Shown here: positions 1 to 6,198 of the stretch, one piece after another
Layout of the letters: every line of letters begins with the position of its first letter
Numbering within the stretch: position 1 is the first letter of the stretch
The notes under the pieces: model-generated
Databases searched by the model: none
The model's input: only the letters and a program-made list of their open reading frames with translations
What the model was told of the DNA's origin: nothing
From: DASSJF01 sp035280345
Lineage (GTDB): Bacteria; Sysuimicrobiota; Sysuimicrobiia; Sysuimicrobiales; Segetimicrobiaceae
Assembly: GCA_035280345.1 (NCBI GenBank)
Contig: DATEGA010000005.1
Span: forward strand, 1 to 7,302
Length of the DNA stretch: 7,302 nt
Direction: 5' to 3'
Position numbers and translations under genes: made by a program

Positions 1-20
1 CGATCACGCTCGACGACACG

Positions 21-953
21 ATGGCGGAGGCCGCGCGGAAGACGCTGTGGCGGCACTGGAAGCGCGCCCGCGAGGCCGAGCCGCGGGCCCGCGACGGCGG
101 CGACACCGAGGGCGTCCACGACCTGCGTGTCGCGGTGCGGCGGCTGCGCGTCGCATTCCGCGTGTTTCGGGATTACCTCGATCGCGAGGCGACCCGGCCT
201 CTGCGCCGGCGGCTCGGCCGGACGGCTCGCCTTCTTGGCGCGGTCCGAGACCTCGACGTGTTCCACGTCAAAACACAGCAGTATCTCGATATCCTGCCGG
301 CCGGGCGCCGGACGGAGCTCGATGCCCTTCTTGCCGTCTGGAAGGCGCAGCATACTGTTGCGCGGGCCGAACTCGTGGCGTGGCTCGACAGCAGGAAGTT
401 TGCGCGCTTCAAGGTAGAGCTCGGCGCGCGCCTGAAGTCCGAGACCGATACCGGCCGGCCTGCGCACGCGCCGCACGGCGACCGCGTCCGCGACATCGTG
501 CCCATCGTGCTGCTCAGCGCACTGGCGACGGTGCGCGCGCACGATGAATTGGTCGCCGGGGCGCACCCGCCGCTGGGGAAACTCCATCGCCGAAGGATCG
601 CGTGTAAGCGCATGCGCTATACGTTGGAGTTCTTCGCGCGGGCGCTCGGGGCACCGGCCGAGCGGCTCATCGGGGAGCTCACGGCCGTCCAGGATCATCT
701 CGGGAACCTCCAAGACGCCGTCATCGCCTGCGGCATACTGCAAGATTTCCTGGCGTCGGGAACCTGGACCAACGGCGGGCCCCTGCAAGCACCGCGCGTG
801 CTCTCAGGGGCGGTCGTGCCCGGCGTCGCGGCCTATCTCGACGTGCGCCAGCGCGAGATCCGGATGCTGGTGGGGACGTTTCAGGACGTTTGGGCGCCCA
901 TCCGGTCCACGGGATTCAAGAGAGAGCTGCTCGCGCTGATTGCGGACTGGTAA
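21..953 (+). CDS. CHAD domain-containing protein (possibly 5'-partial)
   Basis: CHAD domains are helical, His/Lys/Arg-rich modules. In the families known they bind inorganic polyphosphate and often sit next to or fused to CYTH (triphosphate tunnel) domains. Seen here over 310 residues: the signature VHDLRVAVRRLR at residues 32-43, LGAVRDLDV at 72-80, a second basic signature LHRRRIACKRMRY at 188-200, and a later QDHLGNLQDA segment. These are the two symmetric halves of a CHAD fold, with the conserved His33 and His189. No signal peptide or membrane helix is seen, so it is probably cytosolic. The frame stays open from base 3 to the ATG at 21, and those upstream codons resemble the lead-in of CHAD proteins, so the true start may lie off the window, perhaps after a CYTH domain. 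No clear Shine-Dalgarno precedes base 21. Family assignment is confident; polyphosphate binding is inferred from the family. Confidence 0.88.
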   Translation: MAEAARKTLWRHWKRAREAEPRARDGGDTEGVHDLRVAVRRLRVAFRVFRDYLDREATRPLRRRLGRTARLLGAVRDLDVFHVKTQQYLDILPAGRRTELDALLAVWKAQHTVARAELVAWLDSRKFARFKVELGARLKSETDTGRPAHAPHGDRVRDIVPIVLLSALATVRAHDELVAGAHPPLGKLHRRRIACKRMRYTLEFFARALGAPAERLIGELTAVQDHLGNLQDAVIACGILQDFLASGTWTNGGPLQAPRVLSGAVVPGVAAYLDVRQREIRMLVGTFQDVWAPIRSTGFKRELLALIADW

Positions 954-1013
954 GAGTGCCGGCCGCGCGAGTGTTGGCACCTTGCGCGCCCGGGCGACGA
1001 CCACAACTACGCT

Positions 1014-1027
1014 GGCTTCCGGAAGCC
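1014..1027. promoter_or_regulatory. 14-bp perfect palindrome in the leader of the SDR gene
   Basis: GGCTTCCGGAAGCC is its own reverse complement and ends one base before the purine-rich ribosome binding region (1028-1036) of the downstream gene. The position would suit an operator or an RNA element limiting access to the ribosome binding site. With no loop bases it would fold poorly as a simple hairpin, so a dimeric protein site is the likelier reading. The function is inferred; only the symmetry is seen. Confidence 0.35.
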
Positions 1028-1044
1028 GGGAGAAGGTGCCGCTG

Positions 1045-1872
1045 ATGTCCAGCCCGAGTTTCAGGCCGCGTGCGCTCGTCACGGGGGCATCCGCAGGGAT
1101 TGGTGCGGCCTACGCCGAGCGGCTGGCCCGCGACGGGTACGATATCGTGCTCGTCGCGCGGCGCCGCGATCGACTACAGGCTCTGGCCGAACGGCTGCGG
1201 ACCGAGGCGGCGGCCGGGACCGAGGTGCTGGCGGCCGACCTCGCAGACGCCGGAGGCCTCGCGGAGGTCGAGGCGCGCGTCGCCGGCGATCCGCCGGTAA
1301 CGCTGCTCGTCAACAACGCCGGGTTCGGAGGCTACCGACCGTTCATCGAGGTCGATCCGAAGGTGATCGACGCACTGATCGACGTGCACATTCGCGCTGT
1401 CGCGCGGCTCAGCCGCGCCGCGCTGCCCGGCATGGTCCGCCGCGGCAGCGGCGGCGTGATCAACGTGGCCTCCCTGCTCGCGTTAAGCGGCGGTCTTCCG
1501 CCAAACCCGCTGCCGCACCGGGCCGTCTACGCCGGCGCCAAGGCGTTCATGCTGACGTTTACGCAGGTGCTCGCCGGGGAGCTCGCCGGGACGGGCGTCA
1601 CTGTGCAGGTGTGCCTACCCGGCGTGGTGGCGACAGAGTTCCATACGGTTCAGGGCATGGACATGAGCAAGCGTCCCCGGATGACGGCGGAGGATCTGGT
1701 GGCCGGGTCGCTGGCCGGCTGGGCCCGTGGCGAGACTATCTGTATTCCCGCCCTGGACGACCCATCGCTGATGGAACGGACCGTCGCCGCGCAGAGCGAA
1801 GTGACGCGCGCGGCCGGGTCTTCGCCGGCCCTGGCGGGGCGGTACCGGAGTCGCGAGGGCTCGCGGAACTAA
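1045..1872 (+). CDS. short-chain dehydrogenase/reductase (classical SDR, NADP-type)
   Basis: A 275-residue Rossmann-fold NAD(P)-dependent oxidoreductase, probably cytosolic; the substrate cannot be read from sequence. Seen: the cofactor glycine motif TGASAGIG (residues 13-20), an Arg-rich stretch after the second strand (ARRRDR, 38-43) that favours NADP(H), DL at 65-66, NNAG at 90-93, the catalytic Ser143 in NVAS, and Tyr162-x3-Lys166 in YAGAK. Length fits the COG0300 (DltE-like) classical SDR group. The tetrad Asn usually found in the helix before the Ser appears to be His115 (DVHIRA). The start at 1045 is chosen because AGAAGG (1031-1036) lies 8 bases upstream; a longer in-frame start at 940 would overlap the CHAD gene and has no ribosome binding site. 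It follows the CHAD gene by 91 bases on the same strand, with no evident functional link. Confidence 0.92.
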   Translation: MSSPSFRPRALVTGASAGIGAAYAERLARDGYDIVLVARRRDRLQALAERLRTEAAAGTEVLAADLADAGGLAEVEARVAGDPPVTLLVNNAGFGGYRPFIEVDPKVIDALIDVHIRAVARLSRAALPGMVRRGSGGVINVASLLALSGGLPPNPLPHRAVYAGAKAFMLTFTQVLAGELAGTGVTVQVCLPGVVATEFHTVQGMDMSKRPRMTAEDLVAGSLAGWARGETICIPALDDPSLMERTVAAQSEVTRAAGSSPALAGRYRSREGSRN

Positions 1873-1938
1873 AACACAGCAAGCGATCCAGTAATTGACC
1901 CCCGCCAAGCGCCCTGACCGCCGCGGCGATTCTTGACG

Positions 1939-2364
1939 TTACATCTTCGACATCGCGGTCAGCTGGACACCGATGATGTGGGCAGCCGCCTTAGCCTGAG
2001 CCAGGTTGCCCATCTTGATCGCCTGATCGGCCATGTGCGCGAGCCACCAGGCGACTTGGTATTCCTGGTCCTGTCCCATCGACGCCTTAATGTCGGGCAT
2101 AATGCCTTTGCCCTGCCCCTGGCACGGATTGCCGGCTGCACTGTCGAACATCGGATCGCCGGGTCCGACGATGCAGTTGATAACGTGGTGCAAATGCATC
2201 GTGACCTCTTTCATCGCGTCGTACTTCTCGGCGAAGCCGGCATGAGTGATCGCCGTCTTCATCTCGTCGCCCATTCCCATCATCGCTGCCGGAGACGGTT
2301 GGACTCCCCAGACGGCCAGCCCCACCAGTACCATAGACGACGCAAGCCACCGCCCCATCCGCAT
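1939..2364 (-). CDS. small secreted Met/His-rich protein of unknown function
   Basis: A 141-residue protein with a clear Sec-type signal peptide: MRMGR, a hydrophobic core at about residues 7-20, then a Pro/Ala cleavage region near Ala26-Ala27. The mature part is short, probably helical and periplasmic or extracellular. It opens with MMGMGDEM and contains HLHHVINC (57-64) and NPCQGQGKG (79-87), giving two cysteines, Cys64 and Cys81, that could form a disulfide. About one residue in nine is Met. The clustered His and Met could bind a metal, but no known metal-site signature is present, so this is only inference. I do not recognise a named family. Codons upstream of the ATG on the minus strand show a G-run but no strong Shine-Dalgarno; a second ATG two codons in is equally possible. 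It lies 80 bases downstream of the DinB-like gene on the same strand and converges with the SDR gene. Confidence 0.8.
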   Translation of the reverse strand: MRMGRWLASSMVLVGLAVWGVQPSPAAMMGMGDEMKTAITHAGFAEKYDAMKEVTMHLHHVINCIVGPGDPMFDSAAGNPCQGQGKGIMPDIKASMGQDQEYQVAWWLAHMADQAIKMGNLAQAKAAAHIIGVQLTAMSKM

Positions 2365-2444
2365 CGCGAAACCCCCGTTGTCCCAGACTTGCCCTAAACG
2401 CTACGCGGGTTGCGTAAAGTATCGATAAAGTCAGCCGATCCGGA

Positions 2445-2936
2445 TTACCCGAATAACCTCGGCTTGCCAAGCAGCGCGCGCAATGTGTTGATCTTGCCGA
2501 TGTGATAACTGCGGTGCGTAGCGGCGAACGCGAATGCCTCACCCTGTGTGTGCCAGATGCCGCGCGGCCCCTCGTTCGGCGCGCTGAGATCCGCCTCTGC
2601 CACCGCGCGCACGAGGGCGTCGTGGCTCGCGTCGAGGGAGCCCGCGACGTCGCCGAGCGGCGGATACGCCGCGGCGCCGCCAGTGCCCGTCTTAAACAAT
2701 GCGGCGGAGTTGCCGGGCAGCATTCCGGCAGGGGCGACGTCGGCCCCCACAACAAAGCCGAGGCTGCCGCGGGCAAATCCGAAGTTGGCGAGCGCGATGT
2801 GCCCCGCCTGCCACACGATCGGCGTGAGGCCGCTCGGCGTGCTGCGGGCCTCCTCGTCCGATATACTGTCGAGGCTGAGCCTTAGAATCTGGTGGCTCAC
2901 GCCAAGTTGGTGTTGCAGCAGTGCGCGACCATCCAT
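2445..2936 (-). CDS. DinB-like (DinB_2) four-helix protein
   Basis: A 163-residue protein of the DinB/YfiT-like superfamily, whose members are four-helix bundles that bind a divalent metal through three histidines. Several act as thiol-dependent transferases or hydrolases; many are uncharacterised. Seen: WQAGHIALA with His46, and the terminal pair THRSYHIGK with His141 and His145, the spacing expected of the metal triad. WHTQGEAFAFAATHRSYHIG is the usual C-terminal region. The ATG at 2936 is chosen because GAGGAGGT (2943-2950 on the minus strand) sits 6 bases upstream; an in-frame start 13 codons earlier lacks this support. No signal peptide or membrane helix is seen. The secreted protein gene follows after 80 bases and may be co-transcribed. 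The substrate is unknown. Confidence 0.88.
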   Translation of the reverse strand: MDGRALLQHQLGVSHQILRLSLDSISDEEARSTPSGLTPIVWQAGHIALANFGFARGSLGFVVGADVAPAGMLPGNSAALFKTGTGGAAAYPPLGDVAGSLDASHDALVRAVAEADLSAPNEGPRGIWHTQGEAFAFAATHRSYHIGKINTLRALLGKPRLFG

Positions 2937-3000
2937 GGGCGGACCTCCTCGGCGTTTGAGGTGCGGCAGGAACAACTCACGGTGATGCTATCGAGCGCAT

Positions 3001-3016
3001 GTCACAAGCGTGTGAC
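3001..3016. promoter_or_regulatory. inverted repeat, candidate operator upstream of DinB-like gene
   Basis: GTCACA-AGCG-TGTGAC is a perfect 6-bp inverted repeat with a 4-base spacer, 64 bases before the DinB-like start codon. It looks like a dimeric regulator site. The half-sites are oriented opposite to the CRP consensus (TGTGA-N6-TCACA), so CRP is not supported. Which gene it would control, if any, is inference. Confidence 0.3.
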
Positions 3017-3168
3017 TTTCGCGGCACCGCAGCGCAGTCCGGGGGCCAAATGCGTACGGCCACCCGCGGCGAAACCTCGAGAGAGGCCTCCCGAATTCTC
3101 CGCCGGCCGCCTCCGTCGGCCCTGCGCTCGCGCAACAATCGCGTCCGCGCACGGACTAATGAACACCA

Positions 3169-3197
3169 ACGACAATTCAGCGGCAACCCGCTACACT
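3169..3197 (+). promoter_or_regulatory. possible sigma70-type promoter for the small membrane-peptide gene
   Basis: ACGACA (3169-3174) and TACACT (3192-3197) are separated by 17 bases and each match four of six consensus positions. Transcription would begin near 3204, about 32 bases before the ATG at 3236. It is a weak match in an unknown organism, so treat it as a suggestion. Confidence 0.3.
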
Positions 3198-3235
3198 CAT
3201 CTTAGGCTTTCGACGTCGGGAAGCGGGCGAGATCA

Positions 3236-3388
3236 ATGGCTAGGGCTCTGGCTCAATGGCTATCACACGGCCCGTTGACCACGCCTCTGATCTGGATCGG
3301 GGCCGGCCTCGTGGCGCTGGCGGTCACCGCGGCCATCGTGCTCGCGGTGGCGCTGATCGCCCGTGGGATTGTAGCACTCCTTCGCTGA
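3236..3388 (+). CDS. 50-residue single-helix membrane peptide
   Basis: A short frame of 50 codons plus TGA. The peptide starts MARALAQWLSHGPLTTP, then runs from about residue 18 to 42 as an almost unbroken hydrophobic stretch of Ile, Leu, Val, Ala and Gly, is broken by Arg43-Gly44, and ends ALLR. This is a textbook single transmembrane helix with short ends. Such a clean hydrophobic run bounded by a start and a stop is unlikely as chance in this GC-rich DNA, whose accidental frames are Arg-rich. The region before the ATG is purine-rich (GGGAAGCGGGCGAGA) but has no canonical Shine-Dalgarno. The stop lies 23 bases from the end of the convergent glycosyltransferase gene. I do not recognise a family; a small membrane regulator or a toxin-like peptide are both possible, with no direct support for either. 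Confidence 0.5.
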   Translation: MARALAQWLSHGPLTTPLIWIGAGLVALAVTAAIVLAVALIARGIVALLR

Positions 3389-3411
3389 TTCTTGTCTGGC
3401 CGGGCTCGGGT

Positions 3412-4794
3412 TCAGGCGCGCGGCTCGTTGACGATCGGCCTTTCGCGCTTCGACCCGAACAGCTCCTGCGCGGCGACGCGACTTAGCCAGACAAAGAGAA
3501 ACGGATACACGAGGAGGATCTGGCGGATACTAGACGCGGTCCCAAATGACGCCAAGATCAGGATGCCGATGACCGGGAATACCATCGCGTATTCCTGAGC
3601 ACCCATGGGAATTGCGGCGAGGAGGACCAGCCGCACAATAATAAGGAGCAAAATTGGCAGGGGGGTCTTAATCAGGAACGCCACCGGGTAGTAATACCAC
3701 CATCCGTGTACGGCATGGTGTCCCATCAGAAACGACGCATGTCCCTCGTTGACATGTCTTCGCTGGTCGAGCAGGCCGCCGATGTAGTTGCCGATGTCCG
3801 GGACCCATGTGCGCTCGCCAAGGGCGACGAGGTGTGGTGCCGCTCCCTTGAGCACGGGTAGTCTGCCCACGACCTTCTCGACGGTCCGATGTTCGCCGCC
3901 GGCGTGAAAGAGCGGCCGCCAATGGAAGGCGGCCGCATAGACCACGACCAAGACGAGGATGCCTCCAGCGAGCACCTGCAGAAACCCTTTGACGGGGTGG
4001 ACCTGCCGGGGAAGATTGTTGCGCGAGGCCACGACATCGTCGATCATAAATTGTCCAAGGATCATGGGTAGAAACGCGAGCGCGGCTTCTTTGGCTAGGA
4101 GAGAGCACCCAAGCGCGATGCCCGCCATTATCGCGAAGCCCGCTCGACCGGTCCGGAGCCATTTCCACACGAAGAACATCGAGATAAACATAAAGGCCGC
4201 GAGCCCGAGATCGAGGGTGGCGACGCCCGAATTGGCGATGGTATTCGGTTCCATCACGAACAGCAGCAGCGCAATGAGGCCGGCTTCGTTGCCCCAAAGT
4301 TCTGCTGCCCATTGCCGGACAAAAAGCGCCAGCACGACGCCCATGGCAACAACCGGCACCCGCGATAGAAATACAACGCGGTCGATACTGCCGTCTTGCC
4401 GGGACAAGAACACGTCGGCGAAGCCTTGCTCTTCGCTCATGCGCCAGGATGGGTCGTCCGTCGGGACCGAGAATCTCTGGGCGAGCAGCGGAAGCGCGAT
4501 CAACATCTTGAGCAGCGGTGGATGCTCGCGGTTCATGCGGTCGTCGCGAGTCTGCCAGTAGGAGGCGCCGGCCGCGATGTACACGGGTTCGTCGAAGGTC
4601 AGACTCGTGTGTCTCATGCTCAGCAATGTCTGGAGGAGAAACGCTCCGATAAGCGCGGTGGCAATCGCCAGGTGTAGCCTGCGAGACCCGACGCCTCGCT
4701 CCGCCTCCCCCGCCTCAAGCGTCTTGGCGTTCGGGGGCACGCTGCGCTGATCGCGCTGACCAGAAACATCTGCGGATAACAACGAGCGTCTCAT
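3412..4794 (-). CDS. lipid-carrier-dependent glycosyltransferase, N-terminal membrane part (GT-C, PMT/ArnT-like)
   Basis: A 460-residue inner-membrane protein of the GT39-like GT-C superfamily, whose members move a sugar from a polyprenyl-phosphate carrier to an acceptor on the outer face of the membrane. Seen: a charged N-terminal tail (1-40), a first helix (about 41-59), then the first outer loop with the acidic pair Asp68-Glu69 (TFDEPVYI) and EHPPLLK (90-96), both hallmarks of the family. Further helices follow at roughly 133-150, 155-195, 202-225 and 256-274, then a long loop, WWYYYPVAFLIKTPLP and three more hydrophobic segments. The usual RHLLP-YPFLF motif is present as RQILLVYPFLF, with its His and Pro replaced. 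The protein then stops after NEPRA, before the last helix and YPxYLAYFNE tail found in relatives; those are encoded by the gene just upstream. The ATG overlaps that gene's stop (ATGA), implying coupled translation, and no own ribosome binding site is evident. The acceptor is unknown. Confidence 0.88.
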   Translation of the reverse strand: MRRSLLSADVSGQRDQRSVPPNAKTLEAGEAERGVGSRRLHLAIATALIGAFLLQTLLSMRHTSLTFDEPVYIAAGASYWQTRDDRMNREHPPLLKMLIALPLLAQRFSVPTDDPSWRMSEEQGFADVFLSRQDGSIDRVVFLSRVPVVAMGVVLALFVRQWAAELWGNEAGLIALLLFVMEPNTIANSGVATLDLGLAAFMFISMFFVWKWLRTGRAGFAIMAGIALGCSLLAKEAALAFLPMILGQFMIDDVVASRNNLPRQVHPVKGFLQVLAGGILVLVVVYAAAFHWRPLFHAGGEHRTVEKVVGRLPVLKGAAPHLVALGERTWVPDIGNYIGGLLDQRRHVNEGHASFLMGHHAVHGWWYYYPVAFLIKTPLPILLLIIVRLVLLAAIPMGAQEYAMVFPVIGILILASFGTASSIRQILLVYPFLFVWLSRVAAQELFGSKRERPIVNEPRA

Positions 4795-5267
4795 TTACAG
4801 TCCGGAAGTGGCGTCGCCGGCGGAAGGGTAGCGGTCGGCGGAATGTGGTAGACGAAGATCGAGTAGTCGATCTTCGCGCGCGGCTCATACTTCTGCAACC
4901 ACGTAAACGCTGTTTCACAGCCGGCGTGTGTACCAACGAGCGATGTGACGCTGACCGCGAGATCTCCGGTCGCCGGTCGACCCGGAAGAAGCCGCACATA
5001 CGTGATCCCGAACCGGCGTGGATTATCGGTTCCGAAGTATGCGAGCTTCACACTGGTGATGCCATTGCGGCGGAGGTAAGTGCTGAGGTCCTTCAGGCCT
5101 TGCCCCCAGTCAAGATCAGCCAAACTCAAATATTTGTAGCCGTTCCCGGGTCCCCCAATGAGTTCGTTGAAATAGGCGAGGTATGAGGGATACGTTCGCA
5201 CCGTTCCCACCACCAGCCATGCGAGCAGACCGACGAGCAGTGCCCGTAGGAAGCCAACCCGTCGCAT
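4791..5267 (-). CDS. detached C-terminal part of a lipid-carrier-dependent glycosyltransferase
   Basis: A protein of about 158 residues that matches the C-terminal end of the family to which the downstream gene belongs. It has one hydrophobic helix (about residues 6-23), then YPSYLAYFNE (26-35), GGPGNGYKYL, the hallmark DLDWGQGLKDL (51-61) and KLAYFGTDNPRRFGI, and a soluble tail with a Pro-rich end. In intact relatives this segment follows the YPFLF helix within a single chain of roughly 550-620 residues; this gene plus its neighbour adds up to 618. The start is uncertain. The ATG at 5267 lies 8 bases after the stop of the zinc-ribbon gene and suits reinitiation. A GTG at 5285 and a GTG at 5363 are in frame, but the latter has no ribosome binding site and overlaps the previous gene deeply. 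The gene ends in an ATGA overlap with the next. It may form a two-chain enzyme with that protein, or be the remnant of a lost paralogue. Confidence 0.82.
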   Translation of the reverse strand: MRRVGFLRALLVGLLAWLVVGTVRTYPSYLAYFNELIGGPGNGYKYLSLADLDWGQGLKDLSTYLRRNGITSVKLAYFGTDNPRRFGITYVRLLPGRPATGDLAVSVTSLVGTHAGCETAFTWLQKYEPRAKIDYSIFVYHIPPTATLPPATPLPDCK

Positions 5268-5275
5268 AAGACGGG

Positions 5276-5899
5276 TCAGCGGCACCTTGGTTCCCTGCTG
5301 TTGCTCAGATGATTTCGGTATGCGCAGTCCGGGATTGCACTTACATGTGGGTATGTCCACCACGCTTGCCCAGCGTGCTTTCCCGACAGTACTCGTACTC
5401 GCACCGCCTTGATCGAAAAGCCGCCGGAATCAAGGACAAGTATCTGCGTACCAGCCGACAGTGAGGCGCCGTGGCCCGAGGTCAACAGCCTCTGCACCCC
5501 AAACCCATCGTTTACGGCCGCAGCTTTGATCGCCGCATCATAGGAATCGCGACCGTCAAACGCCAGCACTTCATCCGTGAGCCCGTACTTGTAGCCGACA
5601 ATGAGACCGTTCGCAGCCTTGGGGGCCGAGGTGGCCATCAATTTCGCGCGTTGGCTGCCGGAGCCTATCCAAAAGAGAATGAAAAGAAGGCCTACCAGGC
5701 AGAGTGCCGTCCCGACCGCTATTATGGCTATTTTGCTTTGATCGGAATCCGTCCGCGGTGCTCCGGTGGTGTCGCTGCCATCTGGCGCGGCACTCGACGG
5801 CGACCACCCGCCCAAGGGCCGCGGGCACCCGCAGTGAGAACACGATGGCGCGGTGGGCGAAACGTCCTGCTTACAGTCCGGGCAGCTGGCAAGAGCCAC
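5276..5899 (-). CDS. zinc-ribbon, single-TM protein with extracytoplasmic C-terminal domain
   Basis: A 207-residue protein. Seen: an N-terminal zinc ribbon with Cys6-x2-Cys9 and Cys20-x2-Cys23 (SCPDCKQ, SCSHCGCPRP), a Ser/Pro/Asp-rich linker (about 30-54), one strong transmembrane helix (about 57-79), and a C-terminal part of about 125 residues. Its segment near 155-195, with GTQILVLDSGG and VRVRVLSGKHAGQAWW, looks like a small beta-barrel of SH3 type. With the zinc ribbon inside, the C-terminal domain would be outside the membrane. The start is GTG at 5899, supported by GGAGGA on the minus strand at 5905-5910, 5 bases upstream; no ATG fits. It is the first gene of a tight cluster, ending 8 bases before the detached glycosyltransferase C-terminal part. 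This suggests a cell-surface or envelope role tied to that enzyme. The function is not known. Confidence 0.82.
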   Translation of the reverse strand: MALASCPDCKQDVSPTAPSCSHCGCPRPLGGWSPSSAAPDGSDTTGAPRTDSDQSKIAIIAVGTALCLVGLLFILFWIGSGSQRAKLMATSAPKAANGLIVGYKYGLTDEVLAFDGRDSYDAAIKAAAVNDGFGVQRLLTSGHGASLSAGTQILVLDSGGFSIKAVRVRVLSGKHAGQAWWTYPHVSAIPDCAYRNHLSNSREPRCR

Positions 5900-6198
5900 G
5901 CGATTCCTCCGGGCGTACTTTTTAGACAGCGACGGTGTCAGTGTTCAACCACCGGCGGCCGTGCTACAACAAGGAAGAACGCACCCGCGCGACGTCTCAT
6001 GTGACCTCTCGCTTCCCACCTAAACCATCGCGTGGAGACACGCGAAATCCGACAGCCTGATTCTCTATTCCTGCACACCGTCATTCATCTGATCGAACGG
6101 ATAGTGTTCGTTCGAGACGCGGCGGCGGAAGGGTCTGCACGTTCGGGCCTGAACCATAACTTCCGCTGTTGGGTCGCACCAACCGGAGGGGGACCGGG
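5900..6198. other. 299-bp divergent intergenic region
   Basis: This spacer separates the zinc-ribbon gene (- strand) from the short conserved gene (+ strand) and should hold promoters for both. It contains the ribosome binding sites of each gene (5905-5910 minus, 6185-6192 plus), a possible - strand promoter at 5919-5948 and a short inverted repeat, CGAAC-N7-GTTCG, at 6094-6110. A + strand frame through 6032-6253 has no recognisable content. I see no RNA gene or mobile element. Confidence 0.6.
5919..5948 (-). promoter_or_regulatory. possible promoter of the zinc-ribbon/glycosyltransferase cluster
   Basis: On the minus strand TTGAAC (5948-5943) and TAAAAA (5924-5919) are 18 bases apart, each matching four of six sigma70 positions. 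Transcription would start near 5912, only about a dozen bases before the GTG at 5899 and barely ahead of the GGAGGA site. That short leader makes the call uncertain. Confidence 0.3.

Larger units (their letters stand above)
2937..3235. other. 299-bp divergent intergenic region
   Basis: This lies between the start of the DinB-like gene (- strand) and the small membrane-peptide gene (+ strand). Open frames cross it on both strands, but their translations are Arg/Ser-rich, low-complexity and without recognisable motifs, so I take them as chance frames of GC-rich DNA. It holds the DinB-like ribosome binding site, an inverted repeat at 3001-3016 and a possible + strand promoter at 3169-3197. I see nothing else. 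Confidence 0.6.

Noticed and set aside
975..990. TGGCAC followed by TTGC as a sigma54 promoter
   Set aside because: Only one base separates the two elements, whereas the -24/-12 pair needs four to five.
940..1044. Longer SDR start at 940
   Set aside because: It would overlap the CHAD gene end, has no ribosome binding site, and adds residues before the glycine motif that classical SDRs lack; the 1045 ATG has a good one.
1873..1938. Terminator between the convergent SDR and secreted-protein genes
   Set aside because: The only symmetry is CGCCGCGGCG (1919-1928), a loop-less palindrome with no T-run on either side.
1933..2397. + strand frame of 154 codons opposite the secreted protein
   Set aside because: His/Arg-rich mirror of a real gene; the minus strand has a signal peptide and ordinary protein composition.
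2892..3278. + strand frame of 128 codons across the DinB-like start and the spacer
   Set aside because: It overlaps the well-supported DinB-like gene on the other strand, has Arg/Ala-rich sequence without motifs, and no ribosome binding site.
5268..5363. N-terminal extension of the detached glycosyltransferase part from a GTG at 5363
   Set aside because: It overlaps the end of the zinc-ribbon gene by 88 bases, has no ribosome binding site, and its Cys/Lys/Gln-rich sequence does not match the family.
6094..6110. CGAAC-N7-GTTCG as a LexA (SOS) box
   Set aside because: Gram-positive-type boxes have a 4-base spacer and alphaproteobacterial ones are direct repeats; the symmetry is real but the spacing fits neither.
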